Shown: positions 25,038 to 37,300 of the stretch, piece after piece | Numbering within the stretch: the stretch's first letter is position 1 | Layout of the letters: each line of letters starts with the position of its first letter | From: Calcarisporiella thermophila CBS 279.70 | Taxonomy: Eukaryota; Calcarisporiellomycota | Assembly: GCF_041956535.1 (NCBI RefSeq) | Contig: NW_027192202.1 | Location: forward strand, 521,474-585,473 | Reading direction: 5' to 3' | DNA: 64,000 bases | Program-made: the position numbers and the translations under genes | Notes under the pieces: generated by a model | What the model was told of the DNA's origin: nothing | Database searches by the model: none | The model's input: the letters and a program-made list of their open reading frames with translations, nothing else

Positions 25038-27294
25038 TCAAATGTTTCGTACTATTACACTCCCTGTCATTTCTCCTTCCTCGTCCACCCAATCTTCGTC
25101 TTCCTCATCGTTCTGCGTGGTTTCCCAGGGCAATACCCTCCCTTCCATTCTCCCCTCCAGAATTCTTCTTCGTACCTCGTCCCATACGTTCATATTGCAT
25201 TGCTCAGAATCCACGCACGGCTTATCATCCTCATGTTGCTGTTCGGTTTTCTCTTTAGATCCTATATAGCCACGCCCCAAATCCCCACTCCAAGTATTCT
25301 CGTGACATATCCAAGTCCCATTCTTTATGGAAGATGGGGGTGTGGAGACGGAGGATGTTGTTGATGAGCAGGATGAAGAGGTCGCGTCGCATCGCCGATT
25401 GGCAGTTCTTCGCGAATGTGGCTCGCTCGGGGTTGGAGAAGAAAGTGTCAATGGGGGCTTTTGCGGGAATAAACTTTGGAGATGGGGTAGATAGGTGGAG
25501 AGCAGTTTGGGGTGAGGGCACGCGAGAAGTTTCTATATTGGGCAGATGCACGGGTTTAAGCACATCAAGGGGATAAATGGACACAAAGAGGCTCAATTAC
25601 CTTTACTACCCGATCAAGGCCAGAGGCCAACAATTCCTTCTGAAGCGCCATGTTATCCAATCCCTGCTGGTGCCAAATACTAGCAGGGGGAGAATGAAGT
25701 ATAAACTTGATCAGTTGCAGGTGGGACAATAAATATTCCACCACCCCAACATCGACCATCAACATTGCGTCCTCGTGCGCTACCCTCCCACTCCCAATTC
25801 CGACGGCACTACGGCCGGCCCGTGAGGGTTTGCGCCGCTGTGGGGAGCGTCTACTGTGCACCCGTATAGACTTGCGCTTTGCGGGCATAGGCGGGGGCGC
25901 TGGTCGCGCAATGCTTTTGAAATCGTAGCGCAGTGCTCGTGCAAGAAAAGTGATCGGCTCAATATTTTTATCCACGAAACTCTCCAGCTCACGCATCCAC
26001 GACCGAAATCTGCGAGCGTATACAGGGGGGAAATTGCCCGAGGTTGATGCCAGAAAGGGGCACTCCTTTCGTGAAAACTTATCACGCTCTTCTTCAGTAT
26101 TCGTGTCTTCTATTCTATCCAGAAGGAGCTGAAAAAGCAGGTCGTAGCCATTGAGGTCGAAACTGCGGGTGGTAGAGAGCACGTGGAATATATCGATGAT
26201 AAGGTGGCAAGTCGCTATTTCACAGCGAGCCTTGTCTACAAAGATAATGTCGCGCATCAGATAAAATGGTTGAGGGTCGCGTATTAGTTTGCGTGTGGCA
26301 TCCTAGTATCAAGGCAAATATTAATATCCAGAGATTGAAGAAGGCTTCTATTTGGCTGTCACCTGGTGTGTAAGCAATGCCTTGTAGCATCGGAGGATTT
26401 CTTGTAGTAGTTTTTCTTTGTTAATTTTCCTTAATTGAGAAATAGATTGGTTAGTCGCGAACATAGTTTTCCATGACACAAGGATACTTACTTTTTCGGG
26501 AGCATTTTTACGTTTTTTAATATGGTATTGAGCAACTCCAATCCACCCGCACGAAGAAAGTCCGAGGTCCAGCTAAATCATATTGGGTTTTAAGGGTTAA
26601 ATAAGTATTGGAATCAATCTCGGGAGGCCGTAACTACCTAACGGCTTCATTCTTTAGCAACACCCGCAATTCCTGCATTATTTTCACGTCATTGTATTGA
26701 ATACGTAACTTATTCACGAACACAATGGGCTCAACCACCGGATTCCGCACGGCTCCGCTGGGTGAAGTCGGCGAGACGAGTGAAAAGGGCGAAAATTTTC
26801 CATTTGCAGATTGCCTGGACGCACTCTGCGAGTTCAACATTGCTTGCTTTTTTGCGACCGGGAATGCACGTAGTTGTTCACGGAGGTGGCCGGGCAACTG
26901 TAGCTCGTCCTAATAAGGGCGTGAGGGAATTATCAACTTAATTACACAAAAGAATTCGATGTTTTGCCTATAGCCTCCGTTCACATACCAACAAGTCTTC
27001 AAATGCTTCGTCTGTCATTTCGGAGAGTAGCTTGTCCATCCCGCTGCCGGGACGAAGAGGAGCTTCCCCGCAAAACTCAACCTCATCGACCCAGTTATTG
27101 CAACTCTCACTAGAATACTGCGTGTTGGGTGTGCCTGAACGGCATTCTCCGCGTTCAAACAAGTTTCCATCCCGGGTGTATTGAGATTGCTTTTGAAACT
27201 TATTAATTAACCCTGCAAATTTGTTGTTGAATATCGAGGCAAGCTTGCGGTTGCCTTCAGCTTGGTGGTGAACGCGTTTTTCCTTGAAAGCCAT
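25038..27294 (-). CDS. Formin-like GBD/FH3 protein lacking FH1-FH2
   Basis: Six exons (27294-26989, 26909-26638, 26572-26492, 26429-26363, 26302-25601, 25532-25038) give 640 residues with every junction in frame. Residues about 85-200 (MTDEAFEDLLDELQLPGHL, then REQLRAFPVAKKQAMLNSQSASR) match the Diaphanous/Bni1 Rho-GTPase-binding domain. WTSDFLRAGGLELLNTIL, EILRCYKALLTHQDATRKLI and the long segment from RDIIFVDKARCEIATCHLIIDIF onward match the armadillo-like FH3/DID region. After FH3 the protein ends in a low-complexity acidic tail (TTQNDEEDEDWVDEEGEM...). No poly-Pro FH1 or actin-nucleating FH2 domain follows, and the next gene downstream on this strand is hundreds of bases away. Likely a Rho-effector or regulator rather than a nucleator. 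Confidence 0.88.
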
Positions 27295-27810
27295 CTCCTG
27301 AAAATTTTGGTAAAAGCAACATCCAAGCGAGACGTGGATATTGAGGGGGGTATTGAAAATAAATTACAATAAATTATAAATGTTTGATATTTGTAAATGC
27401 TCTTTAAGGATTTCCGAGTAGAAGAAATACGCGTTTCTGAACAAAATCAGCGCCAACCCAATTTACGCGTCGCCAACACTCCAGATCCTCAAGATCCAAA
27501 AGGCAACGTCATTGTTTCTATGATCCTCGCCTTAAGATCGAGGCGCATTTGTGAAAATTTCTCGGCAATAAAATCTAATAAGGCGGGGATTAAGAGAGAC
27601 ATGGGCAGATTACACAAGCACATGGAAATATATAGCACCGCTGAAATTTTGAAACATTTATGCGGCTGAGAGCATGCATTCATTGGACACCGTAAATTGC
27701 TTATAATAAGGGGGAGGGTCATATTTTATTTTTAGCTATTCTAGCCGTTACCAGTCTCTACACATCAGGTTCCTCTTCCCTCCTTTTTCCACACTCCACT
27801 TGGCGGTATA
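27295..27810. other. Divergent spacer with one possible small ORF
   Basis: Holds promoters for the GBD/FH3 gene and chitin deacetylase, plus the uncertain 90-codon ORF at 27397-27669. Confidence 0.45.
27397..27669 (+). CDS. Hypothetical 90-residue protein
   Basis: Uninterrupted ORF starting MLFKDFRVEEIRVSEQNQ, with mixed charged and hydrophobic sequence near the end (KAGIKRDMGRLHKHMEIYSTAEILKHL) that could form helices. I recognise no family. It lies within a 516-base divergent promoter spacer, so it may be chance. Listed because composition is protein-like and not low-complexity. Confidence 0.3.
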   Translation: MLFKDFRVEEIRVSEQNQRQPNLRVANTPDPQDPKGNVIVSMILALRSRRICENFSAIKSNKAGIKRDMGRLHKHMEIYSTAEILKHLCG

Positions 27811-29540
27811 ATGCGCGTCTCCACAATCCTTTTTGCCTTGGCAGCGGTTGCCTTTGCATCCGCCCAGCAACCTGCATACACCTGCGATCCCAACCAATGC
27901 AAGCTCCCTACATGTCAATGCGCTTCTAAGAATCCCCCTGCTGGCATCCAGCCGGCAAACGCTCCCCAGTTTCTCACCTTTACTTTTGGTAAGCACTCCG
28001 GATTTCAACAGAATATCCCAAGCGTGGCCAACTAATGCATATGTTTTATTGATTTAGATGACTCCATCCAAGAGAGTAAGTAGCCAGAGTATCTCCTGTT
28101 GACCCTTCTCTCTAAATCGATAGCTTTTAAAACGTAATAGATCTGATGAAGACTGCCTACACTCTTCTGAATCGTAAAAATCCTAACGGGTGCCCGGTGG
28201 GTTTAGCAATATTTATTTCTGATATTTGAGAGATTCTAACGAATATTTCTTTTTGGACAGGCTCGCGGCACCTGGTTTGTCTCCATCCAATACACTGACA
28301 TGGAGCTCGTTACTCAGTGGTATGGCGCCGGTCACGAGGTGGCAGATCATACATACACCCACGTCGGTTCTCCATCTGAGCGTAAGCAATCACATATCCA
28401 TTCGATAGCTATCTTTTATTAATGCCAGGATGTTACCATGACTTTAGAGGAGATTTCTTCCTGTAAACAAATTCTCAATTCGTTCGCTGGTATACCTAAG
28501 AGCAAACTTGCCGGCTTCCGCGCTCCTTTCCTGAATTACACCGCGGATACTCTAGCAAACGTTGCAAAACTTGTATGATAAATCTTAGGCAGCTTGCTTA
28601 AATAGGTTTTAACCACCTGTACTATTTATAGGGCTTCGCATATGACAGCTCCTCCACAGCTCAAGTGGAGGATGCCTACTGGCCCTATACTCTCGATAAT
28701 GGCATGGCTAATGACTGCTGGACCGGGATTTGTGATCCGGGCAAAGTGAAGTTGCCAGGATTATGGGAGATCCCAATGCATGCAATCGTCGATGCTCCCC
28801 AGAAACCACCCCACCTTATGGACCCGTATCTTGATCTTCCTCCTGATCAGATGCTCCAGCTTATGAAGGACAATTTCAACCGTCATTATAACGGTGGTCG
28901 CCAACCCTTCGGTATCTATGTCCACCCTGTACACCTTACCGCTGGTGCTGAACCTCGTGATACTGCTCCTTTGGTCAATATGCTTACCCAATTTCTCGAG
29001 TGGGCGATGGGCCAACCAGACGTGTGGATGGTCAACAACCAACAGCTGCTTGAATGGATGCGCAACCCTGTTCCAAAGGATCAGCTTGCCTCTCAACCCT
29101 ACATGAAATGTGACGTGCCCAAGCTCGGTAAAGAGATATGCAACGGTCTTGATGACAACGGCGATGGTCAAATTGATGAGGGCGTAGTAGAATCATGCTC
29201 ATTCCCGACCGGAACCTTCCGTACTTGCTATGGATGCCCTGGTCAATATCCTACGCTGGAGCAGCCTCTCCCCCCTCGAGTTAATGCTAACCGCAAGCCG
29301 CTCCCGGATAACTGTGACACTCTATTTTGGGATTCTACCACTGGTCAATGTTTGCCAGGAGGAGCGCTTATGGTAAGCAATGCTACGACGCCCGCCGCCG
29401 CAAATCCTTCCACTAGCCTTGGCACACTCTCAGGTCCTAACAAGGTCACGCCCTCCGGTGCTAGTTCGTCTGCTACCATCGTGAAGAGTGGTGTTGCAAT
29501 GCTCTTGGTTTCTACTCTCATGGGATTGCTGATGGCTTAA
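27811..29540 (+). CDS. Chitin/polysaccharide deacetylase, secreted, GPI-type end
   Basis: Removes acetyl groups from chitin in the cell wall. Six exons (27811-27988, 28058-28075, 28141-28196, 28261-28381, 28448-28572, 28632-29540) give 468 residues. Signal peptide MRVSTILFALAAVAFASAQ. A Cys-rich segment precedes the NodB-type domain: TFDDSIQ (catalytic Asp pair) and DHTYTH (zinc His pair), then FRAPFLNY. An 18-nt microexon encodes part of the first motif. Near the end is CNGLDDNGDGQIDEG, an Asp-rich Ca-binding-like motif, then a Cys cluster, a Ser/Thr/Ala stretch and a hydrophobic C-terminus (VAMLLVSTLMGLLMA), as in GPI-anchored wall enzymes. Confidence 0.93.
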
Positions 29541-29762
29541 TAATTCCAACCTCTAATGAAAGTTATGAACACTACATACTACTAACTATTTGTAGCATGA
29601 ATACCAGGTTATTTTTCATCCTCCGTAATACATATTACTCTACTATACTTGTTGGGTAATTCAATCTGTTTGTTCTTCAGGTGAAATAGAGTAGTCTCGT
29701 AAATAATAAAATAGATTATATTTATTGAATTGAAAATTATATGCAAAGTCAAACTCAAAGCG

Positions 29763-30711
29763 CTATACAGGCTCTTCTCCCTTCCACCATTCTGGATCTC
29801 CTAGACCTTCGTCCGCAATGGTAGCCTATAAGCCATATATTGCGATGATAAATATTAATTAGATTGACTTGTAAAAGCGAACAAACGTTACCGTCAAAGA
29901 ATAAGGCGGTACTTTTGTGGAGTTCATGGCTTCCTGTTCGGCGACAGTCGTTTTTTGTCGGTTGGCAGGGGGTGGAGTTGTGTCTGTAAACGTCTCATCT
30001 TCAATGCGGAATCGAATATTGCTTCCAACATCAATCCACATAGGGTTCCCATCGAAACTCCATTGCCATGCCTGCTCTTCCATATCGCTGATCACGGAAC
30101 AAGCAAAATAATTAGTCCAATCCACAGCATTAATCATAATCCACTCACAATTCTGACGGGGTTGGGAGGTAATGTGGGGGGATTAGGATATCATCGAAAA
30201 AATCCATTGTGACTAGTACAAACGCACCATAGTTAATAAAATTCAGAAAAATTCAACCCCTAATGAAAAATTACCTCGTACGCCACTTGACGTGCAGCTT
30301 TTAACCTTGCCCGTAAGTACTTCGCCAATATGGGGGCGGAATACCAACATACGAAACCTAACTAAACTTCGATAGAAACCAAATTAGTCATTGAATATTC
30401 AGGGTAATGTCCACTAGACAGAACCACCTTTTACATGACTACTGCCATCGCTATGAAATATGAACCCTTCACTCGCCTCGAGTATGTCGTATAAACAGAT
30501 ACATAATCCTACACCTTGTAAGACCTAGTGCATAGTGATACATTTGCATTTGTTGATCTCAATGCAAGAATGTGAATAAAACAAATATTTAGAGTGCTAC
30601 CTTATTTGAGTACTTTTTGTTGATCTCATCCTCAAGCGCTTCATATTTTGGGATACTAAAGTCGCTCGGAACGATGCGAACCGTGTCCTTAAGTACCGAG
30701 AGGATGAACAT
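29763..30711 (-). CDS. RPC25: RNA polymerase III subunit RPC25 (RPC8, Rpb7-like)
   Basis: Stalk subunit of Pol III that pairs with Rpc17 and helps initiation. Six exons (30711-30601, 30524-30428, 30361-30275, 30212-30149, 30087-29892, 29825-29763) give 205 residues, as in other eukaryotes. The start MFILSVLKDTVRIVPSDF and GVGLCICLYDILEAS match the N-terminal domain. FRPHIGEVLTGKVKSC and MDFFDDILIPPHYLP mark the OB-fold. QWSFDGNPMWIDVGSNIRFRIEDETFTDTTP is the diagnostic C-terminal part. None of its exons but one is long enough to stand out as an ORF. Confidence 0.94.
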
Positions 30712-30959
30712 TACAAGGTATATAGAAAAGAGTATTTTGCTTTCTCGCCATCACGAAAAAAGCAGTCAAATTGCGCCACATCATGTTTAAAATACTAATA
30801 GACGTTGATTATTACAAAAACAATATTATATTTAGGTGTTCTATATATATAGAAAAAAAAAGAAAATATAATGTGATTTTTGTAAAAGTCGCAAGATAAG
30901 CTCTTATGGACCTCTTTTTTCTTCGATCTAATTATAAACATTTTTTTTGGGTTAAAAGT

Positions 30960-33614
30960 TTAGTCTACGTCCATTTCAGGCTTTGACTCTTTCTCGGCAG
31001 AGGGCTCGTCCTTTGCTGCTTGAGCCGTCTCATCAGCTTCCGTCTTGGCTTGCTCGGGCGTGGGCACAGGCTTTGGCTTGGGTTTCGTAAGGATGGGACT
31101 AGCAAAGTGCACCAGCTGTTCCCGCTCATGCAGGATATCCCGCGCATATACAACAGGAGTTTCATGAGGAGGTACCGCTGCCTGCTTGTGGAGCACATCA
31201 TTCAACCAGCGTCGGGCCTTTTCACACCGATCCACCACCTGTTGTTTCTCATCGGCAGAGATGTGTGCGAAACGCTCCTCAGTGCTAAGAGCATTCTTGA
31301 TATATTGCTCAATTGTCTCCCGAAGTTGACGTTCGGCGTGAGGTCTCGCCTCGGCCTCGCGGAATCGCTCCGTAATTGGGCGGCCATACTTGAGAAGCTC
31401 CTCTAGTTTCGCGGTGTACACGGATTTTGTGGACTCCTCGCCCTCTTCAGTGTATAGCCAATCCTCTACTTCATTAAGCAGCTTGACGAATATCTCCTTA
31501 GTGGCATCATCGACATAATCGGAAAATTGCATCTCAAGTTTTCCACGCATCTCGTACACGTATTCCTCGAGCGCGTTGCGACGCTCCTCAGTATCCGCAA
31601 CAAGTTTATCCGCCATACCCATTTGAGCCTCTTTCTCCTTAAGTTTCACGATAACATCGGAGGCAAGAGATGGCAAACCTTTGACAATGGGAAGGTCGTG
31701 CTTCTTCACGAGTTTCTTCACCTTTTTCACAGTCTCCTTTGATCCCTCTTCCTTATTCTCATCTTTGGAATCTTTCTCTTGAGTTTGATCAGTTTCCATT
31801 GCTTCGTCAACTTTCTCCTCCTTAATAACCTCTTCAACAGTGTAAGCTTGTTCTACCGAAACAATACCGTGCAAGTTCAAACGAGCCTTCACTTTCACCT
31901 GGGCAAGATCGCCATCCTTGGTGGGCTCCACGTTCTTCACTGAGAAGCGGCCAATCCACGGGTTAGCTCCGGTGGGCAATTCCTGTGGCTCCGCGTAGTA
32001 AGCCTCCAAATCGAATGCTTCCTTGCGGTAGAAGGTAAGGATCTTTGTAGATGGGACTGGGTTGTTCTTCTGGAAGACTACAAGTTCCGTCTCCTCTTCC
32101 TCAGGCGTTGGGGCCCAGGTAAACTTGATTGGGTAGGGAGTAATGTCGTGGACTTGGAAATCACGCACTTTGAACACAGGCGACAAAATAGCGCACATCA
32201 AAGCACAGCCCCGAGCTACCGCCTCATCTTGGTTGAGCGTGGTAGAGATCTCTTTTCCGAAAAATCGAGTCAAGCGCTCTTTCACAGCTGGGATACGTGT
32301 TGATCCGCCCACCAACTCAATCGAGTGCACTTCAGATACGCTTAAGCCAGCGTTAAACAGCGCTTGTTTCAGTGGTGACTCAATTCGCTCCAAGAGATGC
32401 AAAGATAGCTCTTCAAATTCAGTGCGAGTCAACATTGCTGAGACATCGATATCGTTCATGATTGATTCGACGTTCAATGGTGCTTGTGGGTTTGCCGACA
32501 ACACTTTTTTCAGCTTCTCGCATGCAGTTCGCAGACGGAACAGCGGCTTATTCTTCGATTTCACATCAATGTTATAGCGTTGCTTGAATTCCTCAGCAAA
32601 GTGGTCTACGAGAACTTGATCAAAGTTTCTTCCACCAAGATGCCTGTCACAAGCTGTGGAGAGCACTGTGAGCTTGCCCTTAAGGTAGGATACAACGGTG
32701 ACAGTGTAATCGGAATAGCCCAAATCAACAAACACGACATTGCGCGGCTTATCATCAGGAAGATCCGTCTTGGTAATGCCGTAGCCAAGTGCAGCGGCTG
32801 TTGTGTCGTTCATCAATCGAAGGACGTTGAGGTTTGCAATTTCTGCAGCATCAAGAAGGGAGCGACGCTGAACATCCGTGTACCATGTTGGAACAGAGAT
32901 GACGCAATCCGACACAGGGACGTTAAGTTCTTTTGACGCAGTATCGCGGAGTTTAGTCAAATACATTGCTATCAGCTGAGTGCTATTAAAGATGGCTTCT
33001 TGATCCAGATAGCTGACCTAATGGGGAGAATAGAACTATTACTCAATATAAATACGACATGATAATTGAGAAGAGTGTTATTTGCCTTAACGCCGGCTTG
33101 ACCTTCCACATCGACCAAATCAGCGTTGATATACTGCTTTTCTACTTGTTGAATATCAGGGTCCTGGAAAGTCCTACCAGCGAGGCGTTTCAACGAGCCA
33201 ACAGTATTTTTGAAGTTGGAGATTTCCTGGGACTTAGCGGCCTCGCCCAAATAGCGTTGTTTAGGGCCGAAAGATACCAGAGAACTGTTCATAATCAATT
33301 ATAAAATATTTATTCCAAGCCGACATTTGCCAAGCGAGGTAATTTGTATACTCACGGAGTTGCTCGGTTCGACACTTCGTTCGTAATAACATCAATGCCA
33401 CGGTTACTACACAATTAAATGTTAAAGCCCATTCCAAGAGTATATAATATATCATTTATACCGAGCAACCGCGATGACTGATTGCAGTGAACCAAAATCG
33501 ATACCTATAAAAGGATGTCATGACAGAATCGAGTGGACAAATTAAGAAAAATGATATATAATGGGACAGAAAAAAGATAGGAGATCGGGATTCTAACATA
33601 CCTACAACCGACAT
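30960..33614 (-). CDS. SSE1: Hsp110-family chaperone (Sse1-like)
   Basis: Cytosolic Hsp70 co-chaperone and nucleotide exchange factor. Exons 33614-33602, 33504-33462, 33406-33356, 33284-33086 and 33017-30960 give 787 residues. The N-terminal ATPase domain includes [53 protein letters not shown] and SVPTWYTDVQRRSLLDAAEIA. LIRLMNDTTAAALGYG-type and ELVGGSTRIPAVKERL motifs follow. The extended acidic and Lys-rich insertion (TDQTQEKDSKDENKEEG) in the beta domain and the ending lacking EEVD are Hsp110 traits. The first exon codes only 13 bases. The fourth intron (33085-33018) has a GC donor. Confidence 0.95.
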
Positions 33615-34358
33615 GTTGAGCAGTCAATCTAATGATCTAAAGAAGCAAAATGTACGAAGGGCTGATATTTGTTTGTTTTTTTCTATAAAACCTTCTGGCT
33701 GCGTCTCTTAAAATTCACTATATAAATTTCAGAATAGTGTCGCTCTGAAAAGTATTTCTTTGAAAATGTCAAGAATATGCAAATTAACAATAATCTAATT
33801 CCTCAATTTTGCCGATGAAATGGGAAATATATATTTATTTTTGGTAATTGAATACTGCTAATATTTTTAAGCTGTTATAACAATACTACTCTTCATCTGG
33901 TCTGATATCCTATGTATATTGGATAATGTTAACATCACATTATGCTATAATAAATAAAGTATACTGTAAGAATGGGCAATCTCTGTCATTCCTCTGATTT
34001 TCAAATGTAAAACCAACAATAAGTAGCGTTCAATTTAAATTAAGACTTATAAAATCTAAAATGGTGGTTAGTTGTTTTCGCAAGTTAAAAACGCGAATTT
34101 TTTTGGGGGGGGGGACACATAACACGTTGGTTTTTGCTCTTGAGAAATATAACCTCAATAAAAATACTGTTTTACTTTCTTCCTCCAACGTCTCGACATC
34201 CTTAGAGCATCCATTCACATTCCATCTCACAAAGTTTACTGATTTTTGTGGAAGAAATCCTATCGTCCTTTGATAGTAATATTCCTGGAATTCTAGAAGT
34301 TAAATTCATCTTCTAACAAAAATCAGCCATCATTAAGATAAAGGGGGTGAAGTTTTAC
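33615..34358. other. Divergent promoter region SSE1 / XPO7
   Basis: AT-rich, with a G10 run near 34104. TTCTAGAA at 34291-34298 fits a two-unit heat-shock element, but it is much nearer exportin-7 than the chaperone start. No gene seen. Confidence 0.5.
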
Positions 34359-37300
34359 ATGACTTATTGGCCCGAGATGAGTTTGGCCAATCAACAAAAC
34401 TTTATACAATGCCTTGAGACGCTCTGCGAGGAATTCTTCAATCCCAAATCGACACAAGGCAGAGTACATGCCGAACGGCTTTTGGATTATGCCTGCCCTA
34501 CCTTTGCTGAAGACACCCTGTCAACTGATGGAGAGGGAGGAATTGGAATTGGAGGATTAGTTGGAGGAAGTTACTCACGAGATCGTGGGCGGCGCCCCTC
34601 AGGCAGCGATAGTCTTCCTATTGCACGAGTCCCTGAGACTCCTGCAGAATCGGTGCAGTTTTGCCAGTTACTTTTGGAAAGTTCTCCATCTCCGTATGCC
34701 CAAATGTTCGCAGCACATAGACTTCGTGCTCTAGCACTTGATCATTTTTCTTTATTCACGCCAGAGCAGAAGCTGGATCTGAGTAAGCATTGCTTGTATA
34801 TTGCTTAAACATCGCCATAGCTTTACTCTATGGCCATTATGCCTTTGTTTATTTCTCTCTTCGGAAGCCGTTGTTAGCATAGAATAACTGTGCTTACTCT
34901 TTTTTTCATTTCCCTTTAACTGCTTTTGTCTGCAGGAAACTTTACTTTGAGATACCTCTACCAACACCCTACGCTGTCCACCTTTGTTATTCAGGCACTT
35001 AGCCAGGTGTTTGCCACTGTCACAAAACTCGGTTGGTTCGACTCAGATGAATTTCGCAATATCATGGAAGATATGCTGAACTTCAATGTAATGCTTCATT
35101 ATATTTACTCTTATATTTAAAACTAAAGCATATATATGACCTCTCTCCAATATAGGCAACAATTGAACATCGGATTGTGGGATTGCAGGTGCTTGCAACT
35201 CTCGTACTAGAAATGAACCTACAAGTTCCACAAAAGAATATGGTGAAGCAACGCAAGACTTGTAATTTGTTTTTACTTAATGTGCTTCTATCCTTTGATA
35301 TTGACAGCTAATTTCATACATTTTTATATTCGCCTGACAGCTACTTCTTTTCGCGATTCACAACTCTTAGATATTTTTAAATTTACTATATCTACCTTAC
35401 AATCACTGGTCACGCGGCAAATTCCCTTCGAACATGGTAATTTATTTTAACTAGACGCCTTCAAACACTTTGTAATTAAAAGCTGCATGCAAAATAGCTT
35501 CACAGGGCAATCGTATTAAGGAGTCGACACTTTCCCTTTGTAAAAACTGCTTGGCTTTTGATTTTATTGGGACCGCCCCCGACGAATCAATCGATGATAC
35601 TGGGAGTGTTCAGGTTTATACATGACCACTCTTCATTACACTTCATATAAATATAACTTGGAAATATTTGCGTCTAGGTCCCATCTACATGGCGGTCGTT
35701 ATTCGATGATAATGGCATTGTGAAAACCTTTTTTGAAGCATATACTGCATTTGATCCTCCATATTCTAGTCATGTAAATCCTGAGATATATATTTTCACC
35801 AATTATCTCATCATATTAACTAAATACTAATTAATAGGTGATGGAATGTTTGGTATATATCACGTCCGTGCGTCGCTCTCTCTTTAATGAAGAGGAGCGC
35901 GGTAAATTTGTCGGACAAGTGATGCAGGAGATACGTAAGATCCTGATCACCTCGCAGGGTATGAATGACAGCAATAACTACCACGAGTTTTGTCGAATGC
36001 TCGCCAAATTCCGTAGCATTTACCAGATGAGCGAGATATCAACCCAACCCGAGTGGATTGAGTGGATGGAATTAGTGGCGAATTTTTCGATTAAAGGCTT
36101 TAGCGCTTGGCAGGTACCTATTTTCTGGATTGGAACCATTGGGCAATTTGTACTTTTACAATTAAATCTTTTAAAATCACTTTTAGTGGGCACCGAACAG
36201 CACGACCTATCTGCTGACATTCTGGTCTAAGATGGCGTCGGGTGCTAGCAACGTCCGCAATATTCCTCCAGATGTACTAGAAAATATTTGTGCTAATGTA
36301 TGTGTAAAAGATTTCAAAAATTGCCAGGCGCTAGCTTAATATACACCCTATTGTAGCTTGTCCCTGCTTTTATCTCTTCTCGTGTGGAAGCGGTCTCTGT
36401 TATACTTGAGGGCTCGATGGATGGTATGAATTGACAGATTATCAAGATTTGAATCTTTTGTTTTAGCTTGCTTTTTGTTTTATATAGATCCTATGGAAAA
36501 CGAGGAACTATTGATTGAGCAATTAGAGCTACTTTCCAACATTGCCCGCTGCAAATATCCCGAAGCATGTGTATGCATTAACACACTTTTCGATCCAGTT
36601 GCCTCACAGTACCAAGAGCTTTATCAACGTGCCTCTACAGGCACAATGAATGAAGCACTAAAGGCTTTGCTGGAAGTGACTGAAGGTAATTTTTCTATTT
36701 GACCCTCCATTTAATATTCTGCAGTATGTTAACTTATTTTTATTGTCATGAAGTTAAATTTGCCTGGCTTGTATATATAATTGGTGGTTTTCTCGGTGCT
36801 CGAATACCCTATTCAAATTCTGAGGAACAAGATACTACAGATGCCGAACTTGCTACTAAAGTTTTGCAACTGATGGATATAAATAGAGTCTGGCTCGAAC
36901 AAGTAGGTCTTTGCGAATTATAGGATGAACATTAATTACACACATTGATGCAACTTGGTTGCTATTATAGCAAGGGCAGCAGATTGGTTCTGATAAACTG
37001 GAGGCGGCTTTTCTCTTCTTTTTCCAACAACTTCGGAAGAGTTATATTGGAGAACCTTCCTCACGAGCGACGGAGGTAGGACGTCACTCTTTTGCAATGC
37101 TATAGAAAAGGTACACTTAACAAACTGTTCCATTCTAAATAGTTTTACAAGAAGATGTCTGAAAATTTCGGAATTAACGATCAATCGATGGTAAAAACCT
37201 TAACGATCTATCGGTTTATCAATTTTTCTTAAACTAATACACCTTTGTTCTAAACTAGCTCCTGAACGTCATAATGTCCAAAATGTAAATTCGACAATTT

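Noticed and set aside
25255-25596. Alternative minus-strand frame with the end LHTPIFHKEWDLDMSREYLEWG
   Set aside because: Looks protein-like, but the exon 5 to 25532 junction fits the other frame exactly and gives a total divisible by three.
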